Numbered from the stretch's first letter, positions 34,621 through 46,428 are shown. The stretch is 64,000 bases of DNA from Azolla caroliniana (GCA_043228905.1 JBHGNT010000005.1:2542001-2606000), one strand, 5' to 3'. The notes: generated by a model from the sequence alone, not told the origin. Numbers and translations: made by a program.

Positions 34621-34852
34621 GTGTCCTACAAAAACCTTGTGAAAGCGAAGTTCACTTTACAACCCATATCGATTAACTTTTTTATCTCATCCGGAACTTT
34701 TCAATCACATTCAAAAGTGTCCCCTCTTGTGCCTTTTCAGCGTTTCTCTGCTTGTTCGCTAACATGGGGGACAAAAATTATAAATAAAACAATTACAAGG
34801 CAATTTGCCCTTTATTTTCCCAGCTACACATAACCAATCCCATGCCACATTC

Positions 34853-37800
34853 TCAATTCTCCCCATTGTTTGTGGGCTTTCCATACAGCATCTTGTATAC
34901 TCGGGCAGTGCGAATCGAGAATATTGAGGCCAAACCACTACCAAAAATACACACGCCCATCATTATAAGAAATGTGCTCCGAAAGCAAACTGCCCCGACA
35001 CATGTGGTTGAATCGCTCGATGATAATACACTCGAAGCAGATATAAGCATTTGTTGTTTTGCCGCTTCTAAATCATACAAGTACCCTGCCAAGAAGCCTG
35101 AGAAGAAGAGAGAGCCTGCAGGGCTAGCCATGATGTAGAAGTTGTAGAGCACGCCAAAATTCTTCATTCCAAATATCTCTGAGACGATTGGTGGAACAAT
35201 GCCCCAATGCGAGCCATACCCTATCCCAACGAGTAATGTGCCCACATACAATGTACCTGGCCATGCCATCGCAAAGAGGAAGTGCCCCACAGCCATTATC
35301 AGTTGGGCCATCACCATTGCCCATGATCGAGGAAGCCCATAACCTCTGCAAAAGTTATGGAATATCCCAGGATCAAGCTCAAATCCTTTCACTAGGATTA
35401 GGTGGTTTCTTCTAATGTGGAGAGATAAGAAAATTATTTGTATGCCACAGGCCAGGAGTTTACACCCAGCATGATGCCTCTTTATTTTGGGTTTCCAGAC
35501 TTGAAATGGTGTCTATGATTTTGCAAAAATGAAACTCAACAGTTTCCCAAGAATGCAACAATTGTATAACTAATTATATGTCTCGGTAATTTAAATTAGT
35601 TGCGAAAAATTGAAGGTTCATATGAATGCTTGGTTTCATGCAAAACCTTTTACCTTGTATAAATGACTCGAGGAAAACTAGAAAATACGGTCATTTTTTT
35701 AGTTTCTATTAAAACTCAAACTTCATGATATTGAATGCACAGTTTCATGTGAGTCGTTGCCTTCAGGTTTAAATTGAGTCTGGAAAACTCCTCTTGTAGC
35801 TGATCTAACTTATTGATACCAAATTGAATGAAAACCCCTCCCATTCTCCTATCTACTCGAAAGTTGACATCTTTCACCTTGGGCGATTTTCATGTGAAAC
35901 CTTAATCCCCCCATGCAATTAGGAAAGAAAATTATAAAAATAAGTGCAAAAGAAATAAGGAGACACCTTGCTATAACTTCGGACGCAGAACCTCCGATGA
36001 GGCGACCGACAAAGTTCCAAATGCTAATCATGGAGACAAAAACACTTGAGTTTTCATACCCTTGTGATTGGCTCATTTGTCCCATATTGTCAATAGCTGT
36101 TAAGCCAGTGCCAGACCCACAAATCAAAGCAAAGAAAAGCAACCAAAAATCAGCTTTCACAAATGCTTGACTCAGTGTGAAATCTTCTCCTCTACGAGGG
36201 CCCTTCTTCCTCTTTGTGACCACTGCCCCTTCAGCCGTGGCGAAGACAATGCGATTACGAATCTCTGTGATCTTCTTCATTTTCATTGGCTCTGGGAGCA
36301 GGTCAATCTCAGAGGGCTTTTCATCCTCCAGCTCACTGAAGTCTACCGACCCTGTAAAGCTTCCCCCACGGTTCCCCCCTTTATATAGGTCCGATCCCAA
36401 GTCATGGCTTGTAAAACCCTGTAACACAGGCACCGTTTCCTCACTTATAAGAGGTGTCGTGATCTCCATCTTCTCTTCTACATCGGGTACAGAGACGGGT
36501 GTGTTGGGGTTTGCGGCCACGGGGAAAATCCTCCGCACATACCACGATACGAGAGGCGTAAGAAGCAGAATGAAAATCAAGAAGAGAAGCACCACTGTGA
36601 TCACGAGGCTGACCTCGAAACTTACTGTGACAAAGTCTTGCAAGAGCATCACTCCCATAAGGTAGGCTGCAAGGACAAGGCAATCCGCATAAATGAAGAC
36701 AAACCCGATTGATTCTGAGCGACTGGTGTCCCCAGGTTTGAGCTTAATAGGCCGGATGATGAACATCATGAAGAACGCGACCATAGCAGGGCCGACTGCA
36801 ACTATAAACAGGTAGGCAGCTTGGTCGGGAGCATAGAAAGTAGTGTAAATCTGTGTAAAAATTGCACCACATAAGCCCGTGAAGCCTTTGAGTAGACCCA
36901 CCACATGGCCTCGGCTCTTGGGGAAGTTCCGAACGTTTGTTACCAATGTGGCCGTGTTGAAATATGTCTCCCCATTTGTACCAACAAAGATAAGAATGCA
37001 CACCTACGTTAGAATGTGGTAAGAAATAACACAGTTAGACGTTTTCTCTTTGGAAATGAATGACAAAATTACAGCACTTTGCATCACACAAAGAGGCTTA
37101 TCAGTATTTTGAGAAGAGGAGTGCCTCTATTTTATACCAGAAAACAGTAAAGTTTTCTTCATAAACATGTTGGGGATGAGGCGTTCTATGACTATCTCTA
37201 AGAGTTTCAAATGATGTGTATATATAAACTCCTTCATAGCCATGCACGAAAGATATAACATGAAGCTTTCACATGATGTATGCATATAAGCAAGCTTTCG
37301 TGGTCATTTCTTACCAAGCTCTATGTGTGTATGTTTTCTTGGATTTTCTCACGAAGCTGTGCACAATACAAACATAAAACTTATTGAGATTTGCTTATGA
37401 GATAGAATGCAGAGAGCAAGTCTAAACAACTATACCATACAGTGAAAATCACATACAAAAGGTTGAAAGGAAACCATCAGACAAGAGGAAAAAAAAGCAG
37501 AAAAATTAGGAAGAAAGAAGAAGAAGAAGATGATGATGATGATGAGATGAATTATAAAGCATGAAGTGCAGTGTTTTTAACAGGAAGTATCTTACAGCCC
37601 AGTAAGGGAGGACAGCAGCTCTGCCGGTGACGATCAACCAAAGCCAGCCATAGCCTACCAGGTTCTCTAGGCCACCTATGGCGATGATGGCAGAGGTGGG
37701 CAGGATCTCGATAAGGTATCCAGAGATGAGACCAATGGCATCGCCGATGTCCTTGGCATTGCCCAAAAGATTGATCTCTTTCTGGTTGTAGCCAAGGGTC

Positions 37801-37961
37801 GACTTGAGGAGAGGAGAGAAGCTCCCATAAGCATAACCGATCCCTGCACAAGCTTGGAGCCAGCAGGAGGCTACGAGAACGAGCCACCGGCTCTGCCATA
37901 GCTTCACGAGAAGCGAAGCAACGGCGCTGAGAGATGAGGAAGCAGAGGAAGACGAAGCCAT
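34853..37961 (-). CDS. Nodulin-like MFS transporter (631 aa, 3 exons)
   Basis: Multi-pass major-facilitator protein of the plant nodulin-like/NFD4-like group; substrate unknown. Exons on the minus strand: 37961-37596, 37003-35967, 35345-34853; the GT-AG junctions join in frame (PYWA to VCILIFVG, then EVIAR to GYGLPRS). The N-terminal nodulin-like domain has CWLQACAGIGYAYGSFSPLL, then LLGNAKDIGDAIGLISGYL. Exon 2 opens with GTNGETYFNTATLVTNVRNF and GLLKGFTGLCGAI, typical of this family. A long cytosolic loop (about residues 280-380, acidic, with KKRKKGPRRGEDFTLSQA) precedes the second half, where DFWLLFFALICGSGTGLTAI and NFVGRLIGGSASEVIAR are clear. The C-terminal half has GIGYGSHWGIVPPIVSEIFG. 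Length is normal for the family. A non-LTR element begins about 13 bases upstream of the ATG. Confidence 0.95.
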
Positions 37962-37973
37962 TTTGCTCTGTCT

Positions 37974-38870
37974 GTGTCTATGCCATTCATAGACATTAAT
38001 AACCTACCTCCCCTTAAGTACAACCATGGGACTGATCAAACTTTAATCTCTCGTGAAGATCGTAATAAAGTGATACGCCAAGAAATATGGCAAATCTACA
38101 CTCAATACAAATGGATCACCCCACGAGAGCCACTCCCATCTAAAATGGTGTACTATAAGGAACACTTCTTGCACTTCTCTAAGTTAGGGTTTATTACACG
38201 ACCAAGATACCTAGATACTTTCTTATCAAATGCACTAAGGGTGGCCATTGGACAACTTAGGATATCATCTCACCAACTTGAGATTGAGAATGGTCGAGCT
38301 AATAGAGTCCCTAGAGAGGAAAGGCTATGTAGGTTATGCCACATAGAGATAGAGGATGAGTATCACTTCACATGCAAGTGCCCAACTTATGCCGAGATAC
38401 GGGCGGAATACCAAGACATACTAGGACCCTCTCCCACCCTCTCCAAACTATTAGATACCCCGAGTGTAAAGAGACTAGGTAGGTATATCTTAGAGCTAAA
38501 ATAACATAGGGAGGATAAACTACAAAGTGTTAATCATAACCCTTTTACTACTCATCAACATGTACCTAGTGTAATTTTTCAGGAACATGGGGAGACGATG
38601 AATGTGGATACACTTATGCCGCTCGGCCTCTCCCTTAAGGAAGCAGAAATACAAAGAGCAACCAAACGTCCTCGGATGTTGGGCTTCAACACAAGTCAAC
38701 GTGGAGTAGAAAAGATTAAGAAGATAAGGGAACGTGAGCTACGTCGACTCGAAGCTATGGTTGGGGTACCTCTTACATGGGGACCACGGGCCACATCCAC
38801 ATCATGGCAACCCTTTGACCCCCCGCTTCTCTTCGAGAGACTTGGATGGAAATGAAATTAGGCCTAGTAT
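37974..38870 (+). pseudogene. Non-LTR retrotransposon C-terminal fragment (RT tail with zinc motif)
   Basis: A 176-codon open frame ending at 38504 lacks an RT core but carries LRVAIGQLRISSHQLEIENG, then REERLCRLCHIEIEDEYHF and CKCPTYAEIR. This Cys-Cys-His-Cys motif is typical of the extreme C-terminus of non-LTR reverse transcriptases. A second open frame (38598-38855, 85 codons, LGFNTSQRGVEKIKKIRERE and WGPRATSTSWQPFDPP) follows in another frame; I do not recognise it. The 3' end is shared with 33709-33802 and ends in a (TTTC)n tail near 39080. The fragment is 5'-truncated and starts beside the MFS start codon. Confidence 0.7.
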
Positions 38871-38984
38871 AGAATCATTCTCATTGTAGAACATGTTTTT
38901 TATATAGAACATGTTTGTTGTTTTCTTAGAACTATTTAGCTTAAACTCTATTTTATCTTATTTTTATTTTTACTTTCGATGAAT

Positions 38985-39080
38985 GGGTAAATATCCCATT
39001 TTTGTTGTACACCTTTTGTCTCATGGGCCAATTTTGGCCTTAGAAGACGTTAATATATCTTTCTTTCTTTCTTTCTTTCT
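38985..39080 (+). mobile_element. 3' terminal region and (TTTC)n tail of the non-LTR element
   Basis: Matches the complement of 33709-33802 and terminates in TTTCTTTCTTTCTTTC. It defines the plus orientation of the 38-kb element. Confidence 0.75.
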
Positions 39081-39117
39081 CCTTCTCTTCAGTAAAAGCA
39101 AAACTTAAACAAAGGAA

Positions 39118-39204
39118 AGATAGATAGATAGATACCTTTGGATTTAGTATTGGTCATACATTGCATACGTATACATACGTATGTATACATTGCATACGTA
39201 TACA

Positions 39205-39235
<31 letters not shown>

Positions 39236-39290
39236 GTATGTATGTATACATGAATGTACATACGATCAAACATATATGTACATGCATTCC
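39118..39290. repeat. GATA, ACAT and GTAT repeats
   Basis: A (GATA) run at 39118-39132 is followed by alternating ATACGTATACAT and (ACAT)n then (GTAT)n at 39165-39250. The last two are inverted relative to one another and can fold back. A short C run follows at 39291-39298. Confidence 0.9.
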
Positions 39291-39298
39291 CCCCCCCC

Positions 39299-41448
39299 GC
39301 CCCCACACAAACATGAAGAAGAAAAAGACTTGGGGTGCCCCTTGTGTCCTAATGCCTTCCTTTTCTTTTCCATCACCCTACATTCAACCAAACATGAGTG
39401 CTATTGAAAAGTCGTCCCTAGAATCGAGTGATGCATGCACACATGTAGCGAGGGTATGCAATAAGTAACCTTGAAAGAAAGAAACAGACACGTGTTTGAG
39501 CTTAATAAAGGGACACGAGTGCATGATGTCTTTTATTAAAATACAAATGAAAAGAGACGATGGAGAGCTATCAGGGGACATCCACATGAACGTAAAGTGA
39601 CAGTTCTAGTAAGTTGAGATCTTGGCATGTGTAGAACAATCATAAATGGATGAAATTCTGAATTACTTACACATTTCCCTCCCTCCCTTGATCCACACAA
39701 AAGCTTCTCGTTGCATGAAACCACTTTTAAATGTATGCTTCACCTCTACCCAAAGATGCCAAATTAGAATGGATGTTAGTGTAAAAATACACAAACCGGA
39801 GGCTACCCAACCATATACAAAAGGGAAAGGGTAAGGATGAACAAAATGAGGGCATGTACATATAAGGTATAATAGCAAAGAAGGATTGAGTATTGGTGGT
39901 GCTCTACCCAATAGCTCCAACATTAAGTGAAGAGATCATCAAAATATGTGAGATAAATAAAGGGGCTCCTCACAACCAAGCCAACGGTGTGTTGGGCTAT
40001 TCAACAACCTCCTCAACTTAGTGTAAGAACAAGCATGTGAAGGGCTTATAGCAATTGAAATAACCACAAGGAACTACATTAAAGTGTTGTAGTTACTAGC
40101 ACGTTGGTGGTGTGAATCATCCTGTAAACAACACCACATTATGATGGCCTCATTTTTGCAAATGTTAGAAAGTGGTCTTACATATGGTTTCTTTGAGCAC
40201 AACAAGGTGAGGGTATCAATGGACAACAAAGGGCAAGGAGAAAGGAGAGAGGGTCCAATAAAGAGTGATATCATAATACAATCATGTTATCTTATAGAAA
40301 CATCCCTGCAAACACATGGGTGAGAAGCTCCAAGCTACACACATTGGTTGAAAGTACACTAGAGCCAAGAGCATGAAGGTTGTGGTAGAATTGAAGGAGC
40401 GCATATGCATTGGTGGGTGAAATAATCCTAGTCTACTTGTGTTCTCAAACCCCACCAATGGATGGCGCTAACAAAAACTAGAGGCCCATAACTTTCGAGA
40501 TCTTGGAATTGCTAGCTTTAAATAAATCTCTCCGTGTTTTGATTTAACGTTATAATAAACTCTTTGCTCTCAAAAGGAAATCAAAGCAGTTGCACAAATA
40601 CCTCCAATATTATAAACAAAGACAATAGTGCAATGATCCTAAGGCAAACTTTGTGAACTCTCTTTGTCGTCACTATCTTCAATTTGTAAACTCCTCCCAA
40701 TGTTTAAAATTTTACTAGTTCAGCTAATCAAAAAGATTTTATATTATGTTTACAATGTTTTAAAGATTTTTTAGTGTCTACAGTAATTTTGTATGGTTGG
40801 CCAATAAAAATACATTTACACCTTTAAATAGGTTTTTTTATGTACTTTTTGCAAGCTTGGGATTTCTTTGGGGTTCATTTTTTGTAACATTTTTGGGTCT
40901 CAATTAAATGCATGTCAAATCTCAAACTCAAAACGAGGCTCTCATGCATGAAACAAGATTAGCTTGATATAGGTGGATCTAAAAGCTATGAATCAACAAT
41001 ACGTGATTAGTAAGGGACCAAGCTCTTATTTTAACAGTTTTACTAAAAACGTATTATAACAAAATAAGATTGGGTGGATCTATAACCAGCCACACGAAGA
41101 AACTTGATCATGAAAGGGCTATAGTTATTGATTATAAACTTGATCGTTCTCATTGAAAAATAAAGAACCTTGTGTTGACTTTATTTTCTCTTATGAATAG
41201 CTTCTTCTTGCATCTTTGTAGAATGGTGCACAAACAGAGACTTATCCTCAATAAACAAAAAGTGTTCTTGGCATTTATGAATGATAAGAATTTGCTTGGT
41301 GACATATTGAATGAAGGATTTGTAGGCTCCCACAATGGCATTCCTTGTGTGTCAAGGCCCATCTTTAATTCTATTACGATGCAATGCTTTTGTGACAATC
41401 AAACCCCTTATCTATTATGCCAAAGCCTTCTATCACATAAAATCCCCT
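39299..41448. other. Intergenic stretch, no gene seen
   Basis: Only short unconserved frames are present. The last part (41160-41448) is the 3' flank of the PPR gene and should contain its poly(A) region. Confidence 0.5.
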
Positions 41449-43386
41449 TCATATATCGAGAAACATATGAGCAGTGTTCAGTCCTCCCATTATTTCAATT
41501 GTTTTTGCATTTTCCCACATGTGAGCATCCATGTATACATTGGCCATTAAGATGTACGCCCCGACATGTCCTTGATCAAGTTTCAGGACACAATCAAATG
41601 CATGCCTAGCAAGATCCACATCTCCCCATCTACAACAAGAGCTCAAAATTGTATTCCAAGTTACAAGGTCAGGCTCGATGGGCAACTTTGCAAGTAAACG
41701 AATGGCACATATAACTTGGCCGGCCCGTCCAAGAAGATCTACAATGCAATTGAAATGGTCAATTACAGGGATTATTGAATATTCTTTCACCATTGTCTCA
41801 AAATAAGCTTGGGCCTGGTCTAAATGGCCATCGTGAGTACATGCTATAAGTAGACTAAGAAAAACTATTTGATCCGGTTTGATTCCCTCTATCTCCATTT
41901 TTTCAAAATAAGCGAACACGAGTTCACTCTTGCCCATGAAAGCATATCCAGCAATAAGTGCCGTCCAAGCAACAAGATCCTGAGAGGGCATAATATCAAA
42001 TAGTTTCTGAGCATCCTCCATGCTTCCACATTTACTATACATATCGATGAGAGAAGTAGTAAGGACCAGGTCATTATCCTCCCTGACTTGTTCATCAACA
42101 TGGAGGGAATCTCCCCTTTTTATAATGTGTGAGTGAATCTCTTTTCCTTTTGTCAAGGCCCCTAAAGTGCCACATGCCTTTAAACAATAAATGTAGGAGA
42201 GAAGATCTGGAACCAACTCTTCGAGTTCCATTATATTCAAACAATGCAATGCTTCTTCATTATAACCATGGTCTGCATATCCTCGGATAAGCACCGTCCA
42301 TGTGATCAGGTCCTTAATATGCACATCATCAAACACACTTTGAGCTTCGGCAAGTAAACTGCACTCTATGTACATAGCCACCAAGCTATGGTGAAGAGAA
42401 GGGTCTTTATACAGGCCTTCTTTCATGACCAAGTGATGGAGTGTGTGAACCATCTCTAAGTCCCCAATGGCTCCACAGGCTTTTGATACACAAACATAAG
42501 CAATAGCATCTGGTCGGACACCTTCTCTTTGCATTTCAGTGAATTGATTCAATGCTTCACCTCCAAGGCCATGTTCAACAAGACCAAAAAGCCAGGAGCT
42601 CCATGACACTGAGGTGCGAAAGGGAAGGCTCCGAAACACAAGGGAAGCCTCTTCGAGAAGGCCACATTTTGAATAAAGATCGACAAACGTGCTTCCAAGA
42701 AAAAGCTCAGTTTCAAACCCTTTCTTGACCAATTCAACATGCAATTCTTGGGCTTCAGCCACCATTCTAAGTGTTGCACAAGCCTTTATCAAAGCAGTGA
42801 ATGTGAACTTAGAAGGGTATACATACTCTTCTTGCATTTTCTTGTATAAAGAGAGGGCTTCCTGAGGCTTCCCTGCTTGGATGCATCCATGTATAAGAGA
42901 GGTCCAGGAGTGTTCTTTACGTAGCGAGAGCCTTTGGAACAGAGACGTAGCCATATCCATGCTTCCACAATCGACAAACATAGGAACAAGATAGTTCCCA
43001 AGCTCACCATGGCTTTCCAACTTATGTTTACAGAGGTGAAGATAGAATTGCTTACTTTTTTCCGCGTTCTTCGATCTTCTGCATTCTTGAGCGATCCGGA
43101 CGAGGTTTCGTATGGGTGGGGGCAAACCTTCTTTTCCCAGAGATGCGGAACCTCTGATACTCTGTTTCCCTCTCTGTGTATTGATGATACAAGCTCTCAT
43201 AGACCCATATATGGATGTGATGGGTATAAGGCTCAAGGCTCTCTTCTTTCTCACATTGTAAATTTGTAAGTAAAAAAGTAGAGAGTAGAGGCTCAAGGCT
43301 CTCTTCTTCTTTCTCACATTGTAAATTTGTAAGTAAAAATTAGAGAGTAGAGGCTTCATAATGATCACATGGGCCATAGGAAACAC
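41449..43386 (-). CDS. P-L-S class pentatricopeptide repeat protein (up to 645 aa, intronless)
   Basis: RNA-binding helical-repeat protein, typically acting on plastid or mitochondrial transcripts. Around a dozen PPR motifs are visible, e.g. VTWNTILSSCCRWGDVDLA, DLVAWTALIAGYAFMGKSEL, VPDLLSYIYCLKACGTLGAL and TSLIDMYSKCGSMEDAQKLF. The alternating motif lengths and the YSKCG wording mark the P-L-S subfamily. The protein ends soon after the last repeat (ANVYMDAHMWENAKTIEI), without a complete E or DYW domain, so a role in RNA editing would need a partner. The first about 65 residues contain a 60-bp tandem duplication (YLQIYNVRKKKRALSL twice), so translation may really start at the internal MRACIIN near 43200. 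The target organelle cannot be decided from this. Confidence 0.92.
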   Translation of the reverse strand: MFPMAHVIIMKPLLSNFYLQIYNVRKKKRALSLYSLLFYLQIYNVRKKRALSLIPITSIYGSMRACIINTQRGKQSIRGSASLGKEGLPPPIRNLVRIAQECRRSKNAEKSKQFYLHLCKHKLESHGELGNYLVPMFVDCGSMDMATSLFQRLSLRKEHSWTSLIHGCIQAGKPQEALSLYKKMQEEYVYPSKFTFTALIKACATLRMVAEAQELHVELVKKGFETELFLGSTFVDLYSKCGLLEEASLVFRSLPFRTSVSWSSWLFGLVEHGLGGEALNQFTEMQREGVRPDAIAYVCVSKACGAIGDLEMVHTLHHLVMKEGLYKDPSLHHSLVAMYIECSLLAEAQSVFDDVHIKDLITWTVLIRGYADHGYNEEALHCLNIMELEELVPDLLSYIYCLKACGTLGALTKGKEIHSHIIKRGDSLHVDEQVREDNDLVLTTSLIDMYSKCGSMEDAQKLFDIMPSQDLVAWTALIAGYAFMGKSELVFAYFEKMEIEGIKPDQIVFLSLLIACTHDGHLDQAQAYFETMVKEYSIIPVIDHFNCIVDLLGRAGQVICAIRLLAKLPIEPDLVTWNTILSSCCRWGDVDLARHAFDCVLKLDQGHVGAYILMANVYMDAHMWENAKTIEIMGGLNTAHMFLDI

Positions 43387-43704
43387 CCCTTATCCGTTGA
43401 AGGCCATACGGGATCTCCTCCCCCGTCTAGCCTAACCCTAATCTCATCAAGCATAGGAAACACCCCTTATCCATAGAATCCTATAATAACGGGTATTCAT
43501 TCCACTGGGTATGTAACACATGGATAATTGGCATTGGCTAGTCGTAGTCAATTTTCATGGATTTGTGTTTGTTACCTAATGGTTAAGCTCCGTTGCCTTT
43601 CTCACGAATGAATGTTTGGTTTGTCCACGTAAAAGTACATTGTCAATAGGTGTGCCATTGCGTTGGTTGTCTAATGGGGAACATGCTAATTGCGTTATAA
43701 GGTT
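43387..43704 (-). promoter_or_regulatory. Short upstream region of the PPR gene, bounded by a copia LTR
   Basis: Only 318 bases separate the PPR start from the 3' LTR of the minus-strand copia element. The LTR is transcribed in the same direction as the PPR gene. No TATA box is evident in the interval; CACCCCTTATCC is repeated near 43384 and 43460. Confidence 0.4.
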
Positions 43705-43755
43705 TGTAAAGAATTGGATGGATTCTGTGCAGCGGAAGAATTGCGTGTGGTTGTG

Positions 43756-43802
<47 letters not shown>

Positions 43803-44059
43803 CACGATTACAGAAAATCAGAAAATTTTATTATAAAGGAAGCAAGAATAACCAACCGTTACAAAGAGAGGGAGAAGGTGCTTATGTAGTCACCTTCTCT
43901 CTAACTTCTCTCACTAGTACCACCTCTTGGGAAAGAGGTCGTGTCTTAACTACTTAAAGAATATTTGTCATAGGACATTAAGTTCTATGACACACAAGTT
44001 ACTATACAAGGAGGTGGGGTGTTCACACACTTCAATATCCTAGAGTTTGATTCTCAACG
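43705..44059 (-). repeat. 3' LTR of the old copia element (355 bp)
   Basis: Complement of the LTR at 13621-13974, sharing the GTTCTATGACACA block and the GTGTTCACACAC-type block. The first base pair of the LTR has changed (CG where TG is expected at 44059-44058). It contains a (GA)n run at 43759-43800. The purine tract lies at 44060-44075 on the minus strand. Confidence 0.88.
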
Positions 44060-44069
44060 CGCCCCTTCA

Positions 44070-46020
44070 AACACAACTTTCGGTCGTTGGATGGTTGGTT
44101 CAAACTGGTCTTTGGGTCGGCAAAAGGCTGGTATACTCCTACTGCTCCTTACTCCCCCTCAAGCTCGACTGGTCGATGGTCGAAAGACCCAGGTCAATCG
44201 TGAACTGCCGCAACTTGTCGATTCCCAGGGCCTTGGTGAAGATGTTCGTTGGCTGCAGGTTTGTGTTGATGTGTTGCAGGTCGACACCCCCCCAAGAACA
44301 CGATCTCGGAGGAAGTGATAGTGCACTTCGATGTGGTTAGTCCGAGCATGGAAGACTGGGTTCCGAGCGAGATGGATATTGCTCATGCTGTCGCGGTAGA
44401 GGAGAATTGGATCCTTGATGGGAATGCCCAGATCCTTCAAGATTCTCTTGAGCCAAACGACTTCACATGCGTCTACGACCGCACCCCTATATTCGGCTTT
44501 GGTGCTCGATAGTGCGACTGTCGGCTGTTTTTTACTACTCCACAATATGGTGCGACTACTGAGAGAAAAAAACAAATCCAGATGTCGATCGTTGGTCGGC
44601 TCTGTAGCCTGCCCAGTCGGCATCGGTATAACCTTCAAGTTGTATCGGTGTGGCCGATTTGTAAAGGATGCCAAAATCCATGGATCCACTCACATACCTT
44701 AGCACTCGCTTAGCACAGTCAAGATGGATGTCTCACGGAGTTTGCATGAACTGGCTAAGAAGGCCAACCGGGTAGCTCAGGTTGGGTCGGGTAATTGTGA
44801 GGTAGATGAAGCTTCCAGCTAGTTGATGATAGTGTGTCGGCTCACACTCTCTAGTGCCTGAGTCGGCATCTAGTTTTAGATTTAGATCGAGAGGAGTAGT
44901 GACAGGCTTACACTATGTCATCCCAAACTTGTAAAGAAGATTGAGGATGTGATGCTTTTGAGAAAGCATGATGTCGTTTGGAGTCCGAATTACTTCTATT
45001 CCTAGAAAGTAATGGAGCTCGTTCATATTGGTCAATTAAAATCAGCTGGAGAGGAGCTTCTTGATGTGCTCAATATCCGTTAGATGCTCTCCTCCAATGA
45101 CCAAGTCATCCACATAAATGATGATAAATACATGTCCTCTAGAGTCGTGTTAGATGAACAAAGAGTTGTCGAACTTGGACATGTTGAAGCCTATTTGATG
45201 AAGATATTGCGTTATCTTCGAATGCCATGCTCTCGGTGCTTGCTTCAGGCCGTAAAGAGACTTTTTGAGTTGGCAAACATCAGTTGGATGCGCAGTCGAC
45301 ACAAATCCGGGTGGTTGCACCATGTACACCTCTTTGTCTAACTCGCCTTGTAGAACGGGGTCCTTCACATCCATTTGGTGGAGGTGCCACCCTTTTGCTA
45401 TTGCAAGTGCAATCACGGTTTGAATTGTAATCATCTTTGTCATCGGGGCAAAGGTCTCTTCGTAGTCGACACCGTACGCCTACGTGTACCCCTCTGCCAC
45501 AACTCGGGCCTTGTATCGATGTATAGTGTCATTGTTGTTGCGCTTTACCTTGAAAATCCACCAACATCCAATTGCCTTTTGGTGGTTTGAAGAAGGGACA
45601 AGATCCTATGTCTCGTTCTAGGAGAATGCTTGCATCTCCTCATTCATCGCTTCAACCCATCTAGGGTTCTTAGCGGCTTTGGAATAGTTTTTCGGTTCTC
45701 AGACACACCTTCATCATGAATGCATAATCATATGCCATGTAGTCGTTGTAGCCGAATCAGCTGACTACGTTCTTTTCCTGGGTGGATCGACGTGGTTCTC
45801 TTGGTGTCCTCATGATGGGCACATCCAATCTACCAAACTCATTGTCGGATAAGTGAGTCGATTCATTTCAAACTGAGTCTTTGTACTCAGGCATTTTGGC
45901 CTTTCCTTTGTCATGTTTCGGACTCGATTGCAACATGCTTTGGTCGCTTGGAGGCTCTTGTGGTCCACTGAACCTGGTTGAGATTGGACTTTCCTCATAT
46001 GTGAACCTTGGTTGGTCATC
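44070..46020 (-). pseudogene. RT and RNase H of the old copia element (broken)
   Basis: Minus-strand frames carry [20 protein letters not shown] and [20 protein letters not shown] (45400-45250) from RT. WSSKKQPTVALSSTKAEYRG and IHLARNPVFHARTNHIEVHY (44560-44320) come from RNase H. The linker before RT (45.9-46.02 kb) reads EESPISTRFSGPQEPPSDQS, matching the copy at 11.65 kb. Numerous stops separate these blocks. Confidence 0.88.
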
Positions 46021-46025
46021 CTCCT

Positions 46026-46428
46026 TGTTGAGCGACAACCTCAACCGGAGCCGGATCGGCTGAATAAGCTGGAGCCGGTAAGCGAGACGGATCGGGCGAA
46101 ACGGATCGGTATGACGGTGAGCAACCGAACCGGCAAGCAGTGGAGGCCGGGTGCAATCCATAACCGGAAGTCCAATCGGAAGCCTAGTATAGGATAGACT
46201 ACTAGGTAGCTATAGTCTCGTAGTAAGTGTCAGATGCTCGTGTGAGCATTGAAGTACATGGTACTTCTGTCAGTCCCAACAGGACTTGTATAAATAGTGC
46301 TACTTAGCATAGTGTGTATACAGAGTCTTAATATAATTTTGAAATTACGTTCTGCTCTCTCTGTCTCTCTCTCTCTCTCTCTGTGTGTTGTTCTCTGTTT
46401 TACGCTTCCGTAAACACTCACGTTTACA
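46026..46428 (+). repeat. 5' LTR of the younger copia element (403 bp)
   Basis: Starts TGTTGAGCGACAACCTCAAC and ends CGTTTACA directly before the primer site. TGTATAAATAGTGC near 46288 is the likely TATA box, with TTAATATAATTTTGAAATTA downstream and a (TC)n tract near 46353-46382. Confidence 0.95.

Noticed and set aside
35849-35966. Continuation of MFS exon 2 to a stop at 35849
   Set aside because: A GT donor at 35966/35965 joins in frame to the next exon, with strong family similarity; the read-through tail does not resemble the family.
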